Source: Telopea speciosissima (Eukaryota > Streptophyta > Magnoliopsida > Proteales > Proteaceae). Taken from it: a stretch of 64,000 nt of DNA. The notes beneath the pieces are model-generated. The model was given only the letters and a program-made list of their open reading frames with translations, was not told the origin of the DNA and did no database searches. The position numbers and the translations under genes were made by a program. Below are positions 1-13,400 of the stretch, in pieces. The stretch covers positions 49,984,010 through 50,048,009 of the forward strand of contig NC_057925.1 of NCBI RefSeq assembly GCF_018873765.1, given 5' to 3'. Positions within the stretch are counted from its first letter, which is position 1, and every line of letters begins with the position of its first letter.

Positions 1-258
1 TGGTCTCCGAGTGCAGATGTCTGAACCACGTGGAAGAAAATCCCTTCCAACAAGAGCCTCAAGCACACTCGATTTCCCACTACTTTGGCTTCCAGCAACA
101 GCAACCTGCGGCAATTTGATCTTCGACAATCCCCCAAACGGTGCAAAGATATCTTGTAATCTGTTAATTATTGGAATCACAGAAGAACCGATGGATTCCA
201 TATCCAAAATGGTTGGAGAAGAAGGAGCTTCTTCCATCGGATTAAATGGGTCTTCCAT
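1..258 (-). CDS. DRP3: Dynamin-related protein, DRP3-like, first exon (partial)
   Basis: The minus strand reads 86 in-frame codons from an ATG at 258-256 to the window edge. The translation has a short acidic leader, then [14 protein letters not shown], then the GTPase G1 P-loop [19 protein letters not shown] (about residues 57-75) and the dynamin signature [12 protein letters not shown]. Within plant dynamins this motif order and wording fits DRP3, the large GTPase that constricts mitochondria and peroxisomes during fission; DRP1 normally has [19 protein letters not shown]. The rest of the GTPase, middle and GED domains lie beyond the edge. The upstream sequence carries an AAACCCTAA telo-box, common in plant 5' UTRs. 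It lies just downstream of PMK on the same strand, so it is either the next gene or a fragment inside a PMK intron. The family is firm; the subfamily is from memory. Confidence 0.85.
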   Translation of the reverse strand, partial: MEDPFNPMEEAPSSPTILDMESIGSSVIPIINRLQDIFAPFGGLSKIKLPQVAVAGSQSSGKSSVLEALVGRDFLPRGSDICTRRP

Positions 259-353
259 CAAATTAAACCCAGACAATCAAAGAGTTAGGGTTTATATGTT
301 GGGTTCAACTGGGCTATGGGGATAAAAACACCGAATTTAAGTAGGAAGGGGGT

Positions 354-1056
354 TTGTTATCTGATAATGGAGGAAATTCGGGCGACGAAGTTTCAGGAAT
401 GTCTGTTCCCATGGTGGAGACCAAGAAAAATAACAGTGAGGAAGGCAAGGAAGAAAAAGAAGTAGATGAAGGAGAAGAAGAGGAGCAGGTAGCAAATGAT
501 CAAGAACATGCTCTATTGGTGATTTTGTATGGGCCAAAATTAAAAGTCACCCATGGTGGCCTGGGCAGATCTATGATCCTTCAGATGCATCAAAGTGGAA
601 GACAATACATTAACGGACGAAATGTTCTCGGACTTCCTTACCATAGCTTTGGATCCTTTTTATCTAGATGGGAGTCAACGTTTTGATACATTCAAGGGTT
701 TCTTTTCCAGATTTAGGAGCTCTGTGCATTGTAATGAATCGAACTATGAACAGCTAGTTGTTCAAAGTGGTAGAAAAAGGAAGTCCTTGGAGAGTAATCC
801 AGATTCATCTGGGCAAGCTGCGCAGGAAACTGATCAAAGTGGTAGAAGGAAGTCTTTGGAGAGTAATCCAGGTTCATCTGGGCAAGCTTCCCAGGCAACT
901 GATCAAAGTGGTGATGGCATCATCGATCGGGGCGGTTGGGGTTGCAGAGGAGGAAGAAGAAGGAGAAGGAGGAGGAGGAGAAGGGACGGTGATGGGGTGG
1001 GAGTTTTTTACAATTACCACCCCAAAAAGGGCATTTTGGTCCTAAAAAATCCGTGA
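354..1056 (+). pseudogene. PWWP-domain gene fragment with frameshifts
   Basis: An acidic Glu-rich frame (about 410-515) is followed, one frame over, by a clear PWWP-domain start at 518-610: GDFVWAKIKSHPWWPGQIYD. That frame stops at TAA 611-613. A third frame from about 595 continues with FSDFLTIALDPFYLDG and FFSRFRSSV, which resembles the segment after the PWWP domain in some plant PWWP proteins (from memory). The remainder of the PWWP domain is missing. The last frame contains a 24-residue unit repeated as 23 residues (QSGRKRKSLESNPDSSGQ type) and then an Arg-rich purine tract. PWWP domains bind methylated histone and DNA, but this copy cannot encode one intact protein. It is a decayed or captured fragment, head to head with the DRP3 exon. 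Confidence 0.75.
763..904 (+). repeat. Two-copy 72/69 bp tandem duplication in the PWWP fragment
   Basis: Two adjacent units beginning caaagtggtagaa differ by one codon and a few substitutions. Both lengths are multiples of three, so the frame stays open through both copies. This suggests the duplication arose while the sequence was still coding. Confidence 0.8.
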
Positions 1057-1083
1057 CAACGGCACACTGTCACAACTAACCCC

Positions 1084-1413
1084 CTCTGTTACGGGTCTGT
1101 AACTATGGGGGTTAGTTAGTTATTAGTATGCAACAGGGGAGGGTAACAGTTGTTTCAAAGTTTTTTTTTTTTTTTTTTGGGGGGGGGGGAGGGGGGGTAA
1201 TAGTAAATATGAAAGATTTTGGGGTGGTAATTGTAAAAAACCCAAAAAAAAAAAAAAGAGAGAAATTTGAGAAAATTTATTGCTTTCACTCGTACAAAAT
1301 GCTAAAATATTCATATGCATCAGCTTTAGAGTTCCCAGTACAAAGAAAATATATACTCTATTTCCCACTTTAAATCCCACTTTTTTTGGGAGCAAGAATA
1401 CAATGATCTCAAG
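1084..1413. repeat. Low-complexity T/G and purine tract
   Basis: A long T run is followed directly by a G run and a G-rich stretch (about 1160-1198), then A-rich sequence. No exon is seen on either strand. In particular, the C-terminal PMK exons expected downstream of the donor at 1419 are absent here. Confidence 0.7.
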
Positions 1414-1419
1414 AATTAC

Positions 1420-4400
1420 CTGCCCACACTTATGCGTACTGCACTTGTTGATGACATATTTGTAGGTATCCCACTGCTCTTCTGCCAATTTACTCAGTAT
1501 ATTGAGTTGTAGTTCGAGTTCTGAGTTCCCTTCTGCTAACCTTCTCCATGTATCTTGGGACTTTTGAGGTTCAGATATTTGCCACTTCTTAACAGCACCT
1601 ACCATTGATGGTGTTGATGATCCTCCTGTTCCTGGCTCACCTAAGAGCTGCAAAAACATCCCCATCAATAAGGGCAACTTAAACAAAACATATACCACCA
1701 GTAAAAAAAAACTCTTTAACAAGGACAAGCGAAAACCAACCACATGCATGCAATGGAAAATTATTATATACCCACAAGATTCATCAATGGTGGTAAGGAG
1801 AACTTAGTCTTCTGGTGATCCCAATTTCCTTTTATAACATCAGTAATGACCTCTTGCAATGGCTTCCCTTTGACAGCATCCTGTAACTCCAAAAGTGAGT
1901 GTATAATTTGCAATGACAAATTCAAGGAGAAAATTACTACATAAATGGGTTCTCCTCAGATTAAAGTGTTTTGTCTTTACATTATTGTTCATAGGGAACA
2001 TCATCAATTGATGTTCTTTGGATAAAAATTTCACAAATGTGGTTTACCATTAGATTGGTTGAATGCAATCCTTTTTTCAGGAACCAAAAGAATGCTTAAA
2101 GGCTTATAACAAACTCAATTATTTCAATGAAGATGAATCTGATATTAATTTCATTAGCCTATTAGTTGTTACCAAGCAGTTTTGTTAATATTGTGTTATT
2201 TGCAACTATTAGTATTGAGTTACACTGAGAAACTCACATCCGAAGTCATATATCTTTTTTTTTTTCAAGAGTAAGATGATTCAGAGCTACTCTCCTTAAA
2301 GAGAGTAGAGTAATACATATATACAGCACGGGGCATGATATTAATTGCTACTGCAGGTTAATAGTCACCACCTCGTCAAATTTAGTTAGTTAACTAGCAA
2401 ACACCACCCATGCCCCCAACCATCAACTACATCAATAACTATATAAAAATCACTAGTTTTTTCCAGGTTATATGAAAATTCCTAGTTAACCCACACATGT
2501 TCTTAACTACGCTGTTATACAATAATGGATGATTAGATTCAAGAAATCAGGTCAAGCCTATAGCCTCTATTCTTAGGTGGTTCATCAAATAATATGGTCA
2601 CACTGTCCCGACCAAAAATTTTTATTGTATGTTCCCATATGCTTTGGTCATACTGCATACTCTAGATATAGTGTACCTTCAATATCCTACATAAACTCCA
2701 TTTGAATCTTCCACACACACACACACACAAAAATACCCACAGAAAGAACAAAAACAGTGCCACCCATATATATGCAAAATATATCTCTGTGAGAGAGAGA
2801 GAACCTGAGCAGAAGAAAGCACTGCTGGTGAAAAACGAACATAGCGTTGACTGCCATAGACTGCAGCACTGACATCAAACCCACTGCCAACTTTCCCTTG
2901 TGCAATACAATGAGCACTTTGGGCTACCACGTGCACCAAATCAAGATCCTCACTTTCGATCTTTCCTTGGTCTAGAATATTAGTTGGAAGTGGAAGATTA
3001 ACAACTCCGAGGTATTGAAGCAAAGCTGCAACCACTGCAGTCGTCATTGCTGCAGATGATCCCAACCCGGTTTTAGCAACTTCAGGTTTAAACTTCTCCC
3101 CATTTAAACCCTCTACATTAGACGTAATAGCTGAAAAAGGCGGAAGGGAGGCCAATGATTCAGGTGTCAAAGGGAGTCTGTGTGCCTCAATCTAACAAGA
3201 AAAAGTAAATAAAGTATTTAATTTCTCAACATGCAGTCACAATAGTTGTGTAACTGAAAACTCAATTAACAGGGTGAAAATACAATACTAAAACAACTAC
3301 TGTGAAACAAATTTCTAATTTATCATTCCTTGTGAAAAAAATTAGGAGATCAGCATCATACTTTCTTTTGGTCCAAACACTCAGTAAATTGTATTCAAGA
3401 AAGTAAAACGGTCCAATAAAGCTCATGAAATCAATGAACTAACATAAGTAAGAAGAATTTTATTTTCATTCATAGATGTGATCTGAAGTAATAGGCTCAC
3501 AAACATCAGCAACTGAAAACATCTTTCAATAAACACAATCAAGTCTAATACCACCACTATAACACATTGAATGGGAAAACATAATAATAGCAATAAAATA
3601 AATAGAGGGTAATACAAAATACTAAAACTAACATGCACAGGTGGTGCACAAAAGTCCCAAACAAGTGGAGTAAGCAGTCTACAGACCAATTCTCTAATCA
3701 GTTAAATCACCGAAATGGGCTTATTTTATTAGAAATAAGCATTGGGTTGGTTACCGGTTATGTGTGTGTTGAGCCTTTGATCCCATGTGTTTTCATTGTA
3801 ATGAACCACTTTAATGGGCCTATAATATGGGTAGAGGCTTACAGGATCAGTTAAGTATGTGTTTTTATTTCTTTATTTTAATAAATTGTTATTAAGTGTT
3901 TCACTTAGGCTGGATTAGGATTTTGTAAGTCCAGTCCAGTTTTGAGTCAGTATCTTTTATTATTTCAGTTTCCTAGTCAGTTTATATTACCTACTTAGTT
4001 AAAGATTGGGTTAGGTCTTTCTTTTTTAGTGTTTGAGTTTGTTTCTGAGTCTTCCATATAAGTTTGTAAGGGGGTCTAGCATTGGACATGAATTTTGATA
4101 AATGAGAAGCTTTGCCTTTGCTGCCTATCGTGGTATGCTCTTCCTTGTGTGAATCAAGGTGTGATTAGTTTGAATCCACTCAAAACCTTGCGATAGGAAG
4201 CCCAAGTGCCATTGCTCTTTCTTTATTCTACTTTAAGGTATTGTTCTGAAATTCTAGTGTCTGTTATTCTGTTCAGATTTGGTTCCTGCGATACAGCAAG
4301 TCTTACCCTCACTAGTATTGCTAATTGTACGTGTTTTAAGTGCTGATTTCAATTCTGATTTCATAAACATTCTATTGGTATTGCACTCTTTCATAAGGTT

Positions 4401-7400
4401 TTCAGTTTTCAATTCTGCTGGTAATTTCATACAGACCGACTCCAAGAAGGATTGATCCTTGTGACATTTTAAAGGCTGAAATCAACATAAACTATTTACC
4501 ATTCTGTTGGTTTTTTTTTTTTTTTTTTTTTTGATAAACCATTCTGTTGGTTCTGAATAATCCATATTGATATTTTGCTAGCCTATAATTATCTGCAATC
4601 TGATCTTTAATCAGACTTTTAGTTTGACAGTCTGGACCTGTCCTTGTGGTACTAGGAATCTCCCATAATTTCAGATCCAGACATTGGATCAAGGTGAACT
4701 TTTCAGCAAAGTTAATACCCCTTTAAAGAGGAACTCGGCTAGACTTTCAGCCTTCTGATTTCAATCTATTGGTTTTCTCCCTAATCTAGAATTCGATATC
4801 TCTGTTTTCAATTCTGTTTTAGTACTATTTTAACTCATTAAATCAGTACTAAATTAAGTGGTATCAAAGCTATGGCAGAGAAGCCTCCAGATCCTTATAA
4901 TAGGGTTGTTGAGATGTTACAACAGTTAACTTCCGATCAAAGAAGCATGAATGAACAGATGACCGCGATGGAAAACTGAATTGCTGCTGCTACAAAAGGC
5001 AGTTATGCACCTCCTGAAGGTGAATCAAGACATTCGACACAGACTACAACTAACAACCAAACTCAGAGATTCATGGATAGGCCCACAGAGGGTTTACACA
5101 CCCCCAAGGAATTTTTGAAGACCACATGCGAGCATACTTTAATGGTGGTAATGGTGTACCTCCACAGCATTTTGACAACACAGAAGATCAAGCTCAAACT
5201 GAAGGAGTACAGTAGGAAACATTATCCAAAGATATTTTATGACTGGTTGCCAAGCTAGGATGATTACTTTGACTGGTTCAAACTCTCTGAAACAAGGAAG
5301 ATGACGTTGGCTCGAACTAAATTGATTGATGTAGCATGTGGATAGTGGACTTATGAACCGAGGCAGAGCACCCACTATGTGGGAGGAGACGAAAGAAGAA
5401 CTGAAGGAAAAGTACCCACCATAGCATATCCAAAGAAAGCTCAGCTCGCCCTTCAACAAGATTACCACCAATAGGCATTTAAAGCTAAAGAGAACTTGAA
5501 GCAACCATATATAAAGTTCAGTTTGCGAATTGGAGAGTGTTGGAAGTCTAACATCAACAGGTCGGGGTAGTGAAGAAGCAGTGGCTGAGCTCAACTTTGC
5601 ACCATCAAAGGAAGAAACGAAGTAAGCCTTAAAAGAAATGACGTCTGAAGTTGAAATAAATTTTAAGTGATCACAGTGAATTGTGATGATAAAGAGTACT
5701 TGAAGCTTCAAAGACAGAAGGTCAACATGTAAATGAATCTACTAAAGAAGTCTACGTTGAAGATATCAAAGTAGACAAAGCTGAATCAGTGGAAGATGAG
5801 GTAGTGGTCAAGAACACTCCACGAGAAATCGTCAATACTTATGATGGAGCTTGTTCCTCAAGTCTTCGATGAAAAGGTTACCAAAGTTGAGGGCTCTATG
5901 AATATGACATCCACAGTTGATATAGATTCAGGGGTTGATCCCATAGAGTTCATTATGCCAGCAAGGTTCTTTAAAGAGAAAGCCCCATGCCTCGAAGTCT
6001 ACGTTCCTAACATCCACGAGCTGCCAAAGTCCTATATGGTTTTAAGACGGCCGACCAACAATCAGAGGTTGCTGATGTGGAGGATTGCATTACAAAGGTT
6101 GATTAAGACACAGCTAATGCAGTAGTACCAGATGAGGTCGTGATTTAGGAAGACTTAGAGTACACTACGCATGAAGCTATCACCACCCCTAACGCTTTTC
6201 TTACTTTAGAATTTATTTTGTGAATCCACCTTACTACTTTGAAGAGAAAACTCCTAGGGTTGGAAGATTTATTTCCAACGTATCTACATCACCAAAGTTT
6301 TGTTTGGGAATGGTCAACACTACTACTCACATGATATTTCCTCCTCATCACTGCAAAACTCGTGGACACTTTTTTTCAAGGTGGGGAGAATTGATGTAGT
6401 TAAACCACCTAAAAGAGCGTCCCAATTAGGAGTGAAACAGGGCCAGGTTGGGCCGGGTTTTTTAAAACCCTAGCCCAACCCTGAGTCCTCTTAGCTCAAC
6501 TCAAGCCCAACCTGGCCCTAGGTCGGGCTGAGATATCTCAGCCCAAGCCCAACCCTGTCGGGCTCAGCCCAGCACAGCTCGGCCCTGATTGACCTTGATT
6601 TTTGCCAAGGGCTGGGTTGGCCCTGATTGACCCTAATTTTGGCTAGGGCCTGGTTGGCCCTGTTTTGCCCTACTTTTTTGCCATTTACGTCGTCCTATGC
6701 ATTAAAAAAATGAGACACATGTGATTGAATATTAGCTTGTTTCATACTCAATCGATTATCAGACTTTTCTTTGGGTTAAAAAACTTAGCCCAATCTTAAA
6801 ATTTAGATATTTTTGTTCAATAGATAATTAGCCTTTTTTTTTAAGTAAACCAATGGATAATTAGATACTAAACAAAAATTGAAAAATGTAAACAATAAAT
6901 TGTAAAGCATAACCTAACACAGGGCAGAGCTGGGCTGGGCTAGGCTAGGCTTAGCCTGAGGCCTCAACTCTGACCCAGCCGACCCTGACCCAGGGCCTGA
7001 AAATTTCCACCCTAACCCACCCTCAGGGTTGAAAAATCTAGCCCAGGTCCTGTTCGGGCTCAGGCCGACAGGGCCAAACTTACACCTCTAGTCCCAATGC
7101 ACGAGGCTCCCACTACTACAGGGTCTGGGAGGGGCAAATGTATAAACCCTTACCCCCACTTCGCGGAGAGGCTGTTTCACTGTTTCGAACCTGCAGCATG
7201 ATAGTTAAATCACCTAAATGGACTTATTTTATTAGAAATTAGCCTTTGATCCCATGTGTTTTCACTGTAATGCGTCACTTTACTATGGGTAGAAGCTAGG
7301 CAAACGGGATTAGTTAAGTGCCTTTATTTTTTTATCTTAATTGTTATTAAGTATTTTAGTTAGGATGGATTAGATTCTATAAGTTCCGTCCTGTTTTGAG

Positions 7401-10400
7401 TCAATTTTCAGTTTCCTAGTCAGTTTATGTTACCTGCATAGTTAAGGATTGGGTTAGGCCTTTCTTGTTAGTGTTTGAGCTAGTTTTTTAGTCTTCTATA
7501 TAAGTTTGTAAGGGGGTCCAGCATTGGACACGAACTTTGATTAATGGGAAGCTTTGTCTTTGCTGCCTGTTGTGGTACACTCTTCCTTGTGTGAATCAAG
7601 GTGTAATTGGTGTGAATCCAGTCAATACCTTGCAGTAGGAAGCCCAGGTTCTATTGCTCTTGCTCTATTCTACTCTAAGGTACTGTTCTGCAATCCTATT
7701 GTCTGTTATTCTGTTCAGATTTGGTTCCTGCAATATAGCAATCCTACCCTCAGTAAGATTGTTAATTGGAAGATGTTCTTATGTGCCAATTTCAATTCTG
7801 ATTTCATAAACCTTCTATCGGTATTGCACATTGCACTCTTTTAAAACCTGTTTTCAGTTTTCAGATATGCTGGTTATTTCACAGTCCAATTCCATGTAGG
7901 ATCAATCCTTGTGACCTATAAAGGCTGAAATCGACATATACTATTTACCATTCTGTTGGTTCTGAAAGTAATAACCCATATTGATATTCTGCTAGCCTAT
8001 AATAATCTGGAATCTGATCTTTAATCTGACTTTTAGTTTGACAGTTTTACCCATCCTAGTGGTACTAGGAATCTCTCATAAACTCAGATCCAGCCATTGA
8101 TCAAGCTGAACTTTCCAGCAGAGTTCATACCCCTTTAAAGAGGAACGCGACCAGGCTTTCAGCCCGATCCAACCATCTGATTTGAATCTATTAATTTTTT
8201 CCCTAATCTGGAATTTGATCTCTCTGTTTAAGATTCTGTTTTAGTACTGTTTCAACTCTTTAAACCAGAATTACATTACTCTCCCCTCCCACTTCTTGCT
8301 CTCTTTCCCTTGACCAAAAAAAAAACCACGCTCATAGCCCCCCCTCGCAAGAAGTAAATAGGACATCTCAGATCAAAGTAAACTAGATTAGCAACAATCA
8401 ATCAGAAACTAATAGGTGGAAATTGTATGAGCAATAGCTCATATTCATAACCAAGGTTCAAAGTTTCGGTTTTAAGACCAGTAAATTTCAGTTTCGAGCC
8501 TAGCAAAACTGCGAAATTTCGACTGAAACCTAGCAAGTTTCGGCTGCAGGTTTTGACTGTTGGTTTTAAGGCCCAAATGGCAAAATTAGGTTCCGAAACT
8601 TCTGGGAAACCTTATTTTAGGCCCTCGGAACATAGTGGAACCCTTTGACTGTAAAAAAACACACTCAAAATGGTATTTGTTTAATTGAATCATGTGTCTT
8701 CTAGTACTAAGCTTTGTGTAGAATTGGTTATATTAGAGAAAGTGTATAACGACATGCAATGAAAGAATAAACATAAAATTAGAAACCATTTGATAATTAT
8801 CAATTGGTATACATGGTTCATTACAAAGATTGAGAGTGGCCAAAAATACAAAAAGTGAGGCTTTCTAGAAAGTTTACTCTTTGGAATCAAAACTGTCGAA
8901 ACTAGAGAAGCAAAACCGAAACCTGAAGCATGGTTGAAATTTCGCCGAAACTGAGAAATTTTGATCAAAACCATGCATTTTGACAAAGGGTTTGACTGAA
9001 ACAATACCGAAAACTGAAATATGGTCAAATTTTCACAGAAACTGCAAAACTTCAACTGAAACTTGGTCAGTCCCAGGTATTGCACCTGGTTTCATTTTGA
9101 CCTTTGTCGAAACCAAAGAATTGCACAAAATTTCACACATAGTTCACAACACAATTCATCAACTAATGAATTATTAAGTAATTAGCATGACTTGGGTGCA
9201 CATGCATTCTAACTCCTGAGGTAAAATTTTCAATTGCATCTTGACCAAATTGGCATTTTCATTGCACTTCCTTCTAGTTGCAAGAATGCAGGTAAGGGAA
9301 ATGAAAGGAAGTGAAATTTAATTAAAAAAGAAAATACAAACTAAGTTAAAATCTTATCAAATATGGTAATTAAACTTTTAAGTGGGTTATTTACTTTCCT
9401 ATTCAAATCCAAGAGAATTTCATTAAAAAAGGGTGTACCCAGTGCATGAGGCTCTCACCACTACGGGGTCTGGAGAGGGTCATAATGTATACAGCCTTAC
9501 CCCTGCTTTCGCAAAGAGGCTGTTTCCAGACTCGAATCCGTGACCACTTGGTCACAATGGAGCAACCTTTACCGTTGCACCAAGGCCCGCCCTCATCCAA
9601 GAGAATTTCATTGATAAGTATTAAAAGTCGATCATGAGATATGAAAGTTTTAGAGTTATTTACAACATCATTGTTGGTAATGATAGAAAAGTTCCCGTTA
9701 TATGTTTGTCTTAATTCATTTCCTTTCCCTTCCCTTCTCTTCACTTCACTTTTAACCAGACTCAGGCTCAGGGATTTTAGTAATTTGTAAAATAAAGTAG
9801 AATGAACAGAAGAATAAAAATGCTACCATAATCAAGGAATTAAGTATCGGAGCGTATCGTATCGTCTCGGCCGATACGTCTCGGTATCGGTCATGGCCGA
9901 GACGAGACAGGTCGAGACGTATCTTTTTTTTTTTTAAATGTAAATGTCTCGAATGTATCGGTATGTATCGACCGATACATATCGATACGATACGATACGG
10001 TCGATACGTATCGATACAGACGAGACATGATTTAAACCATTATTTTATTATTTTTGAAATAACGATACATACCGAGACGTCTCGATACGTATCGGCAACT
10101 TAAAAACCACATGGGCCCAAGTCTTCTCAAAACAGAAAACTCGAGCAGGAGCAGGCTGGCGGAAAAAAAACAGTTCCAGCTTTGAGAAACCATAAAAAAA
10201 CATCTTTAAACTTGGTTTTTGCCAAAGATTTGTTGAGGGCTTTGATTCCTTTGCCAAAAACGATCCTAAAGGAGGTGAAATCTCATCATTTGCTGCATCT
10301 AACAGCCCACATTCGAAATCAAAAGGTGTTCTTGAAGGGCAAGGTAGGTTTTTTGAAAAAAACTTGATTCTTTTGTTTAAATCTTTGATTTTTGGTATTT

Positions 10401-13400
10401 TTTTTGCTATGATTCAAAGGGAATATGTTAAACTAACTTAGTATTGCATTCTTTGTATACATTTACAAAGATTTGAGTTCAAAATCCATGTTTCTTTGCA
10501 TTTTTTACCCAAAACCGAAAATTGCTTCTTTAAAATGATTTTTTTTTTTTATTTTCTTCTAAAATTTAAAACAAATGCTAATGTATATAATATATGTACT
10601 ATATTATGTATAGATCTATCACATTCCAAGAAGATTATATATTTACCCTAAAATCTATCACAATAGTCACTCATATTGTTGAAGACCCTTACAGACATGA
10701 CTTTGATCCACCCCAACATTCTTCATGGCAATTGAGTGACTTTACATGTAAGAAATTTCATCTTTTAATCTTTTATAACAATTTCAATGTGCCCCACTTG
10801 TCTGGTTATTGATTATTCACAATTCTTAGTATATATCCATGATATATGACACAAATTGCTTGTTTATATTGTTTTTATTGTGCAAAAGTGTATTTCCATG
10901 TGTATTTTGATCATTTTCATGCGTTTCTGCACCGATCGATACGTATCTCCGATACGTTACGATACGATACGTCTCTTAAAATCGCCCGACCGATACGATA
11001 CCCGATACCGATACTTAAATCCTTGACCATAATTGAATTTAAAGGTTATTTCCCATTATATTTTTGACTTAATTCATTTCCTTTCCCTTCCCTTCCCTTT
11101 CCTTCTCTTCACTTCACTTTTAACCAGAGTCAGGCTCAGGGATTTTAGTAATTTGTAAAATAAAGTAAAATGAACAGAAGAATAAAAATGCTACCAAATT
11201 TGAATTTAAAGGTTATTTCTATTAGGAAAAAACATAAAAAAAAGAAAAAGAATGGGAGGGGGAGTAGGAGACCATGAAGCTAAAGAGATCTTAACAAACA
11301 ACCTCATCGCTATGAGAAGAGTACCTGATTACGGTATGAATAAAAATCGTTGCAACCTAATATTGCAATATCAAGACCTGCATCGCCAATCCAATTAAAA
11401 ATTTAGATGCATGGAATCCTATTGCTATATAAACTAGGCAAGATGGGTGCATAAAATACAAACTTTACCTCGCACAAGTAGATTACATAGCACATCCTTC
11501 TTACTTTTTTCAGCAAATATTGCATGTGCAGTTGCCACAGTGTATTGTAATGCTTGTTCCACGAAAGGGTTGCTCAACTCCCTGAGATCTAAAACCAATT
11601 TAGTGTTATTCTTATGAACGACTGATCTGTTTCCAATTCAACCTAGAAACCTTCACAACTAGATAGTTTGCATCCAAGCATGAAGGATACAGTAACTTCA
11701 AATCCATTGGCTGTGCGTGATTGATCCCGCACTCTGTTTTAAGCCATACATATAATTATGTTCCATACATACAAGCACATATAGCAGTCCTCATAGCATA
11801 AACCAAAACCGGTATGAACTTGCCTTGAAGAGACACACTGAAGGGTCAAGTGCTTTAGTGACATTTTGTACATGCTTTCTCTACAGAGTTGAGGAGATGT
11901 CAACTTCACATCTATCCATGCCTGGAAGATGTCAAAGACCAACAAAATCATGAAGAATTCAAATAAAGCTACTCACTCTTAATAATATTATGATTGCTTT
12001 CATATTTAAAATTAGCTAGTAGAACTAACACAACCAAACATTCCAATGCAGTCACAAACACCCCCCACCCTTTGATGTAGATTGAAGGAGGAAGAAGGGT
12101 AAAAGGGTCCAGTCCCTAGGCCGCAAAGCGCCAGCCACGAAGCCAGCCAAGAAGCCCAATCAAGCCTAAAAGCCTCAGTCACTTATGATTTATTACTAGG
12201 CCCAATTGATGGGCCAGGTTTGGGCCCATTAAGGACCCCTCTTTATGACTTGTGTAGGAGACTATTAGAAGATCTTCTTCATTAGTTTCTATTTCTATTT
12301 TCAGTAGTTTAATGTAAACAGGATCCACTACATGTGTGGACCTTTTATTTAGAAGTTTCTATTTCTTTCATTTAGAAGTAGGATACTGCCCTATATACTT
12401 GTAAGAGCCTTAGTGTTCACACACGATTTGGATGAATGAAAAGAATTTGGTTCTAAAACCATGCCTGTGAGATGCAGTGAAGTGGGGTGAGAGACCTTTA
12501 GGCAGTGAGAGGCTGACCAAGGCCTTGGTCATATCCCTCCCCACCCCCCATTCTTCTTCCTCTTCTTTTTCCCATTGATTTCCACTAAATGGGGTTGGCT
12601 ACATGGATCCTTACAAACAAAGTAGGGAAAACAGAGGTCCACACACAGTGTAAGTGAAGTAAGAAAATGGAAAAAAAAAAATGAAGAAATGAAAAAGTGA
12701 TAGATGGGAAAATGAAATAAATCTACATCTGAGAATAAATCGAAGGACTGTTTTCCCTCCATTGAAGCTGTTGATTCAGAAGACGGTTACGCTGTTGTTT
12801 CTCCATCAAATTCTGGTTGAAGACCCAAGACCACACCTTGCAGCTACAGTGTGGTGGTGTTTCTGCAGCAAGACTTCGAGTCCAAGATATCAGAGATCCA
12901 TCCCCTCTTTTGACAGTGTAATACCATCCCTAAGGGCCTCCTTCAATAGTGACTTGTGCTTTGATCCAATCGGCTGGGTTGGTTGTTGATAGTAAGTTGC
13001 TATTTCTGGGTCTACTTTCTAATTCTGAAACTCCATCATATATCACCATGTAGCCATCAGAATAGGCTAGGATTTTGAGTAATTTCAATCTAGAAGACCC
13101 ACCCTCGACTTGGAGTTCATTCCCATCAGAGTTGTGTAGTTACTAATTTTGAGTTCAGTTACTATTTCTGTAATAAGTTGATTTTTCTGAACAACAGCCT
13201 ATTCTCAAACCTGCCGATTGGTCAGATATTTACACTGTTGTTATCTTCAATGGCTATCTACCATCCCAGAGTTCGGTTAAATATGGTTGAGAGTTTAAGG
13301 GGTTAAATCACAATGATGTCAACCTACTGTTAGGTGTTTTCTCTTATTTTCTACAGCAGGAACTGGAGACTGGTGGAGGGCTGGTAGGGAGAAAGACAAT

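Larger units (their letters stand above)
3695..8275 (+). mobile_element. Ty3/Gypsy-type LTR retrotransposon, gag remnant only, in PMK intron 5
   Basis: Two LTRs of the same family (3695-4857 and 6392-8275, the latter interrupted) flank 1.5 kb. A primer-binding site complementary to initiator tRNA-Met lies at 4859-4870. The internal part has a degenerate Gypsy gag and no reverse transcriptase, protease or integrase, so the element is non-autonomous. A purine-rich tract at 6378-6390 ends just before the right LTR. It is antisense to PMK. No clean 5-bp target duplication was found. Confidence 0.8.
6392..8275 (+). repeat. Right LTR of the Gypsy element, split by a SINE
   Basis: It starts tgatgtagttaaacc directly after a purine tract and is interrupted after about 20 bases. 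It resumes at 7204 with a duplicated copy of the broken site and runs to a terminal ca at 8275. Without the insertion it is about 1.08 kb, close to the left LTR. Confidence 0.8.

Noticed and set aside
9840..11020. cgatac arrays as a CRISPR-like or satellite array
   Set aside because: The words are irregularly spaced and confined to the arms of one TIR element with a target duplication; this is a eukaryotic nuclear sequence.
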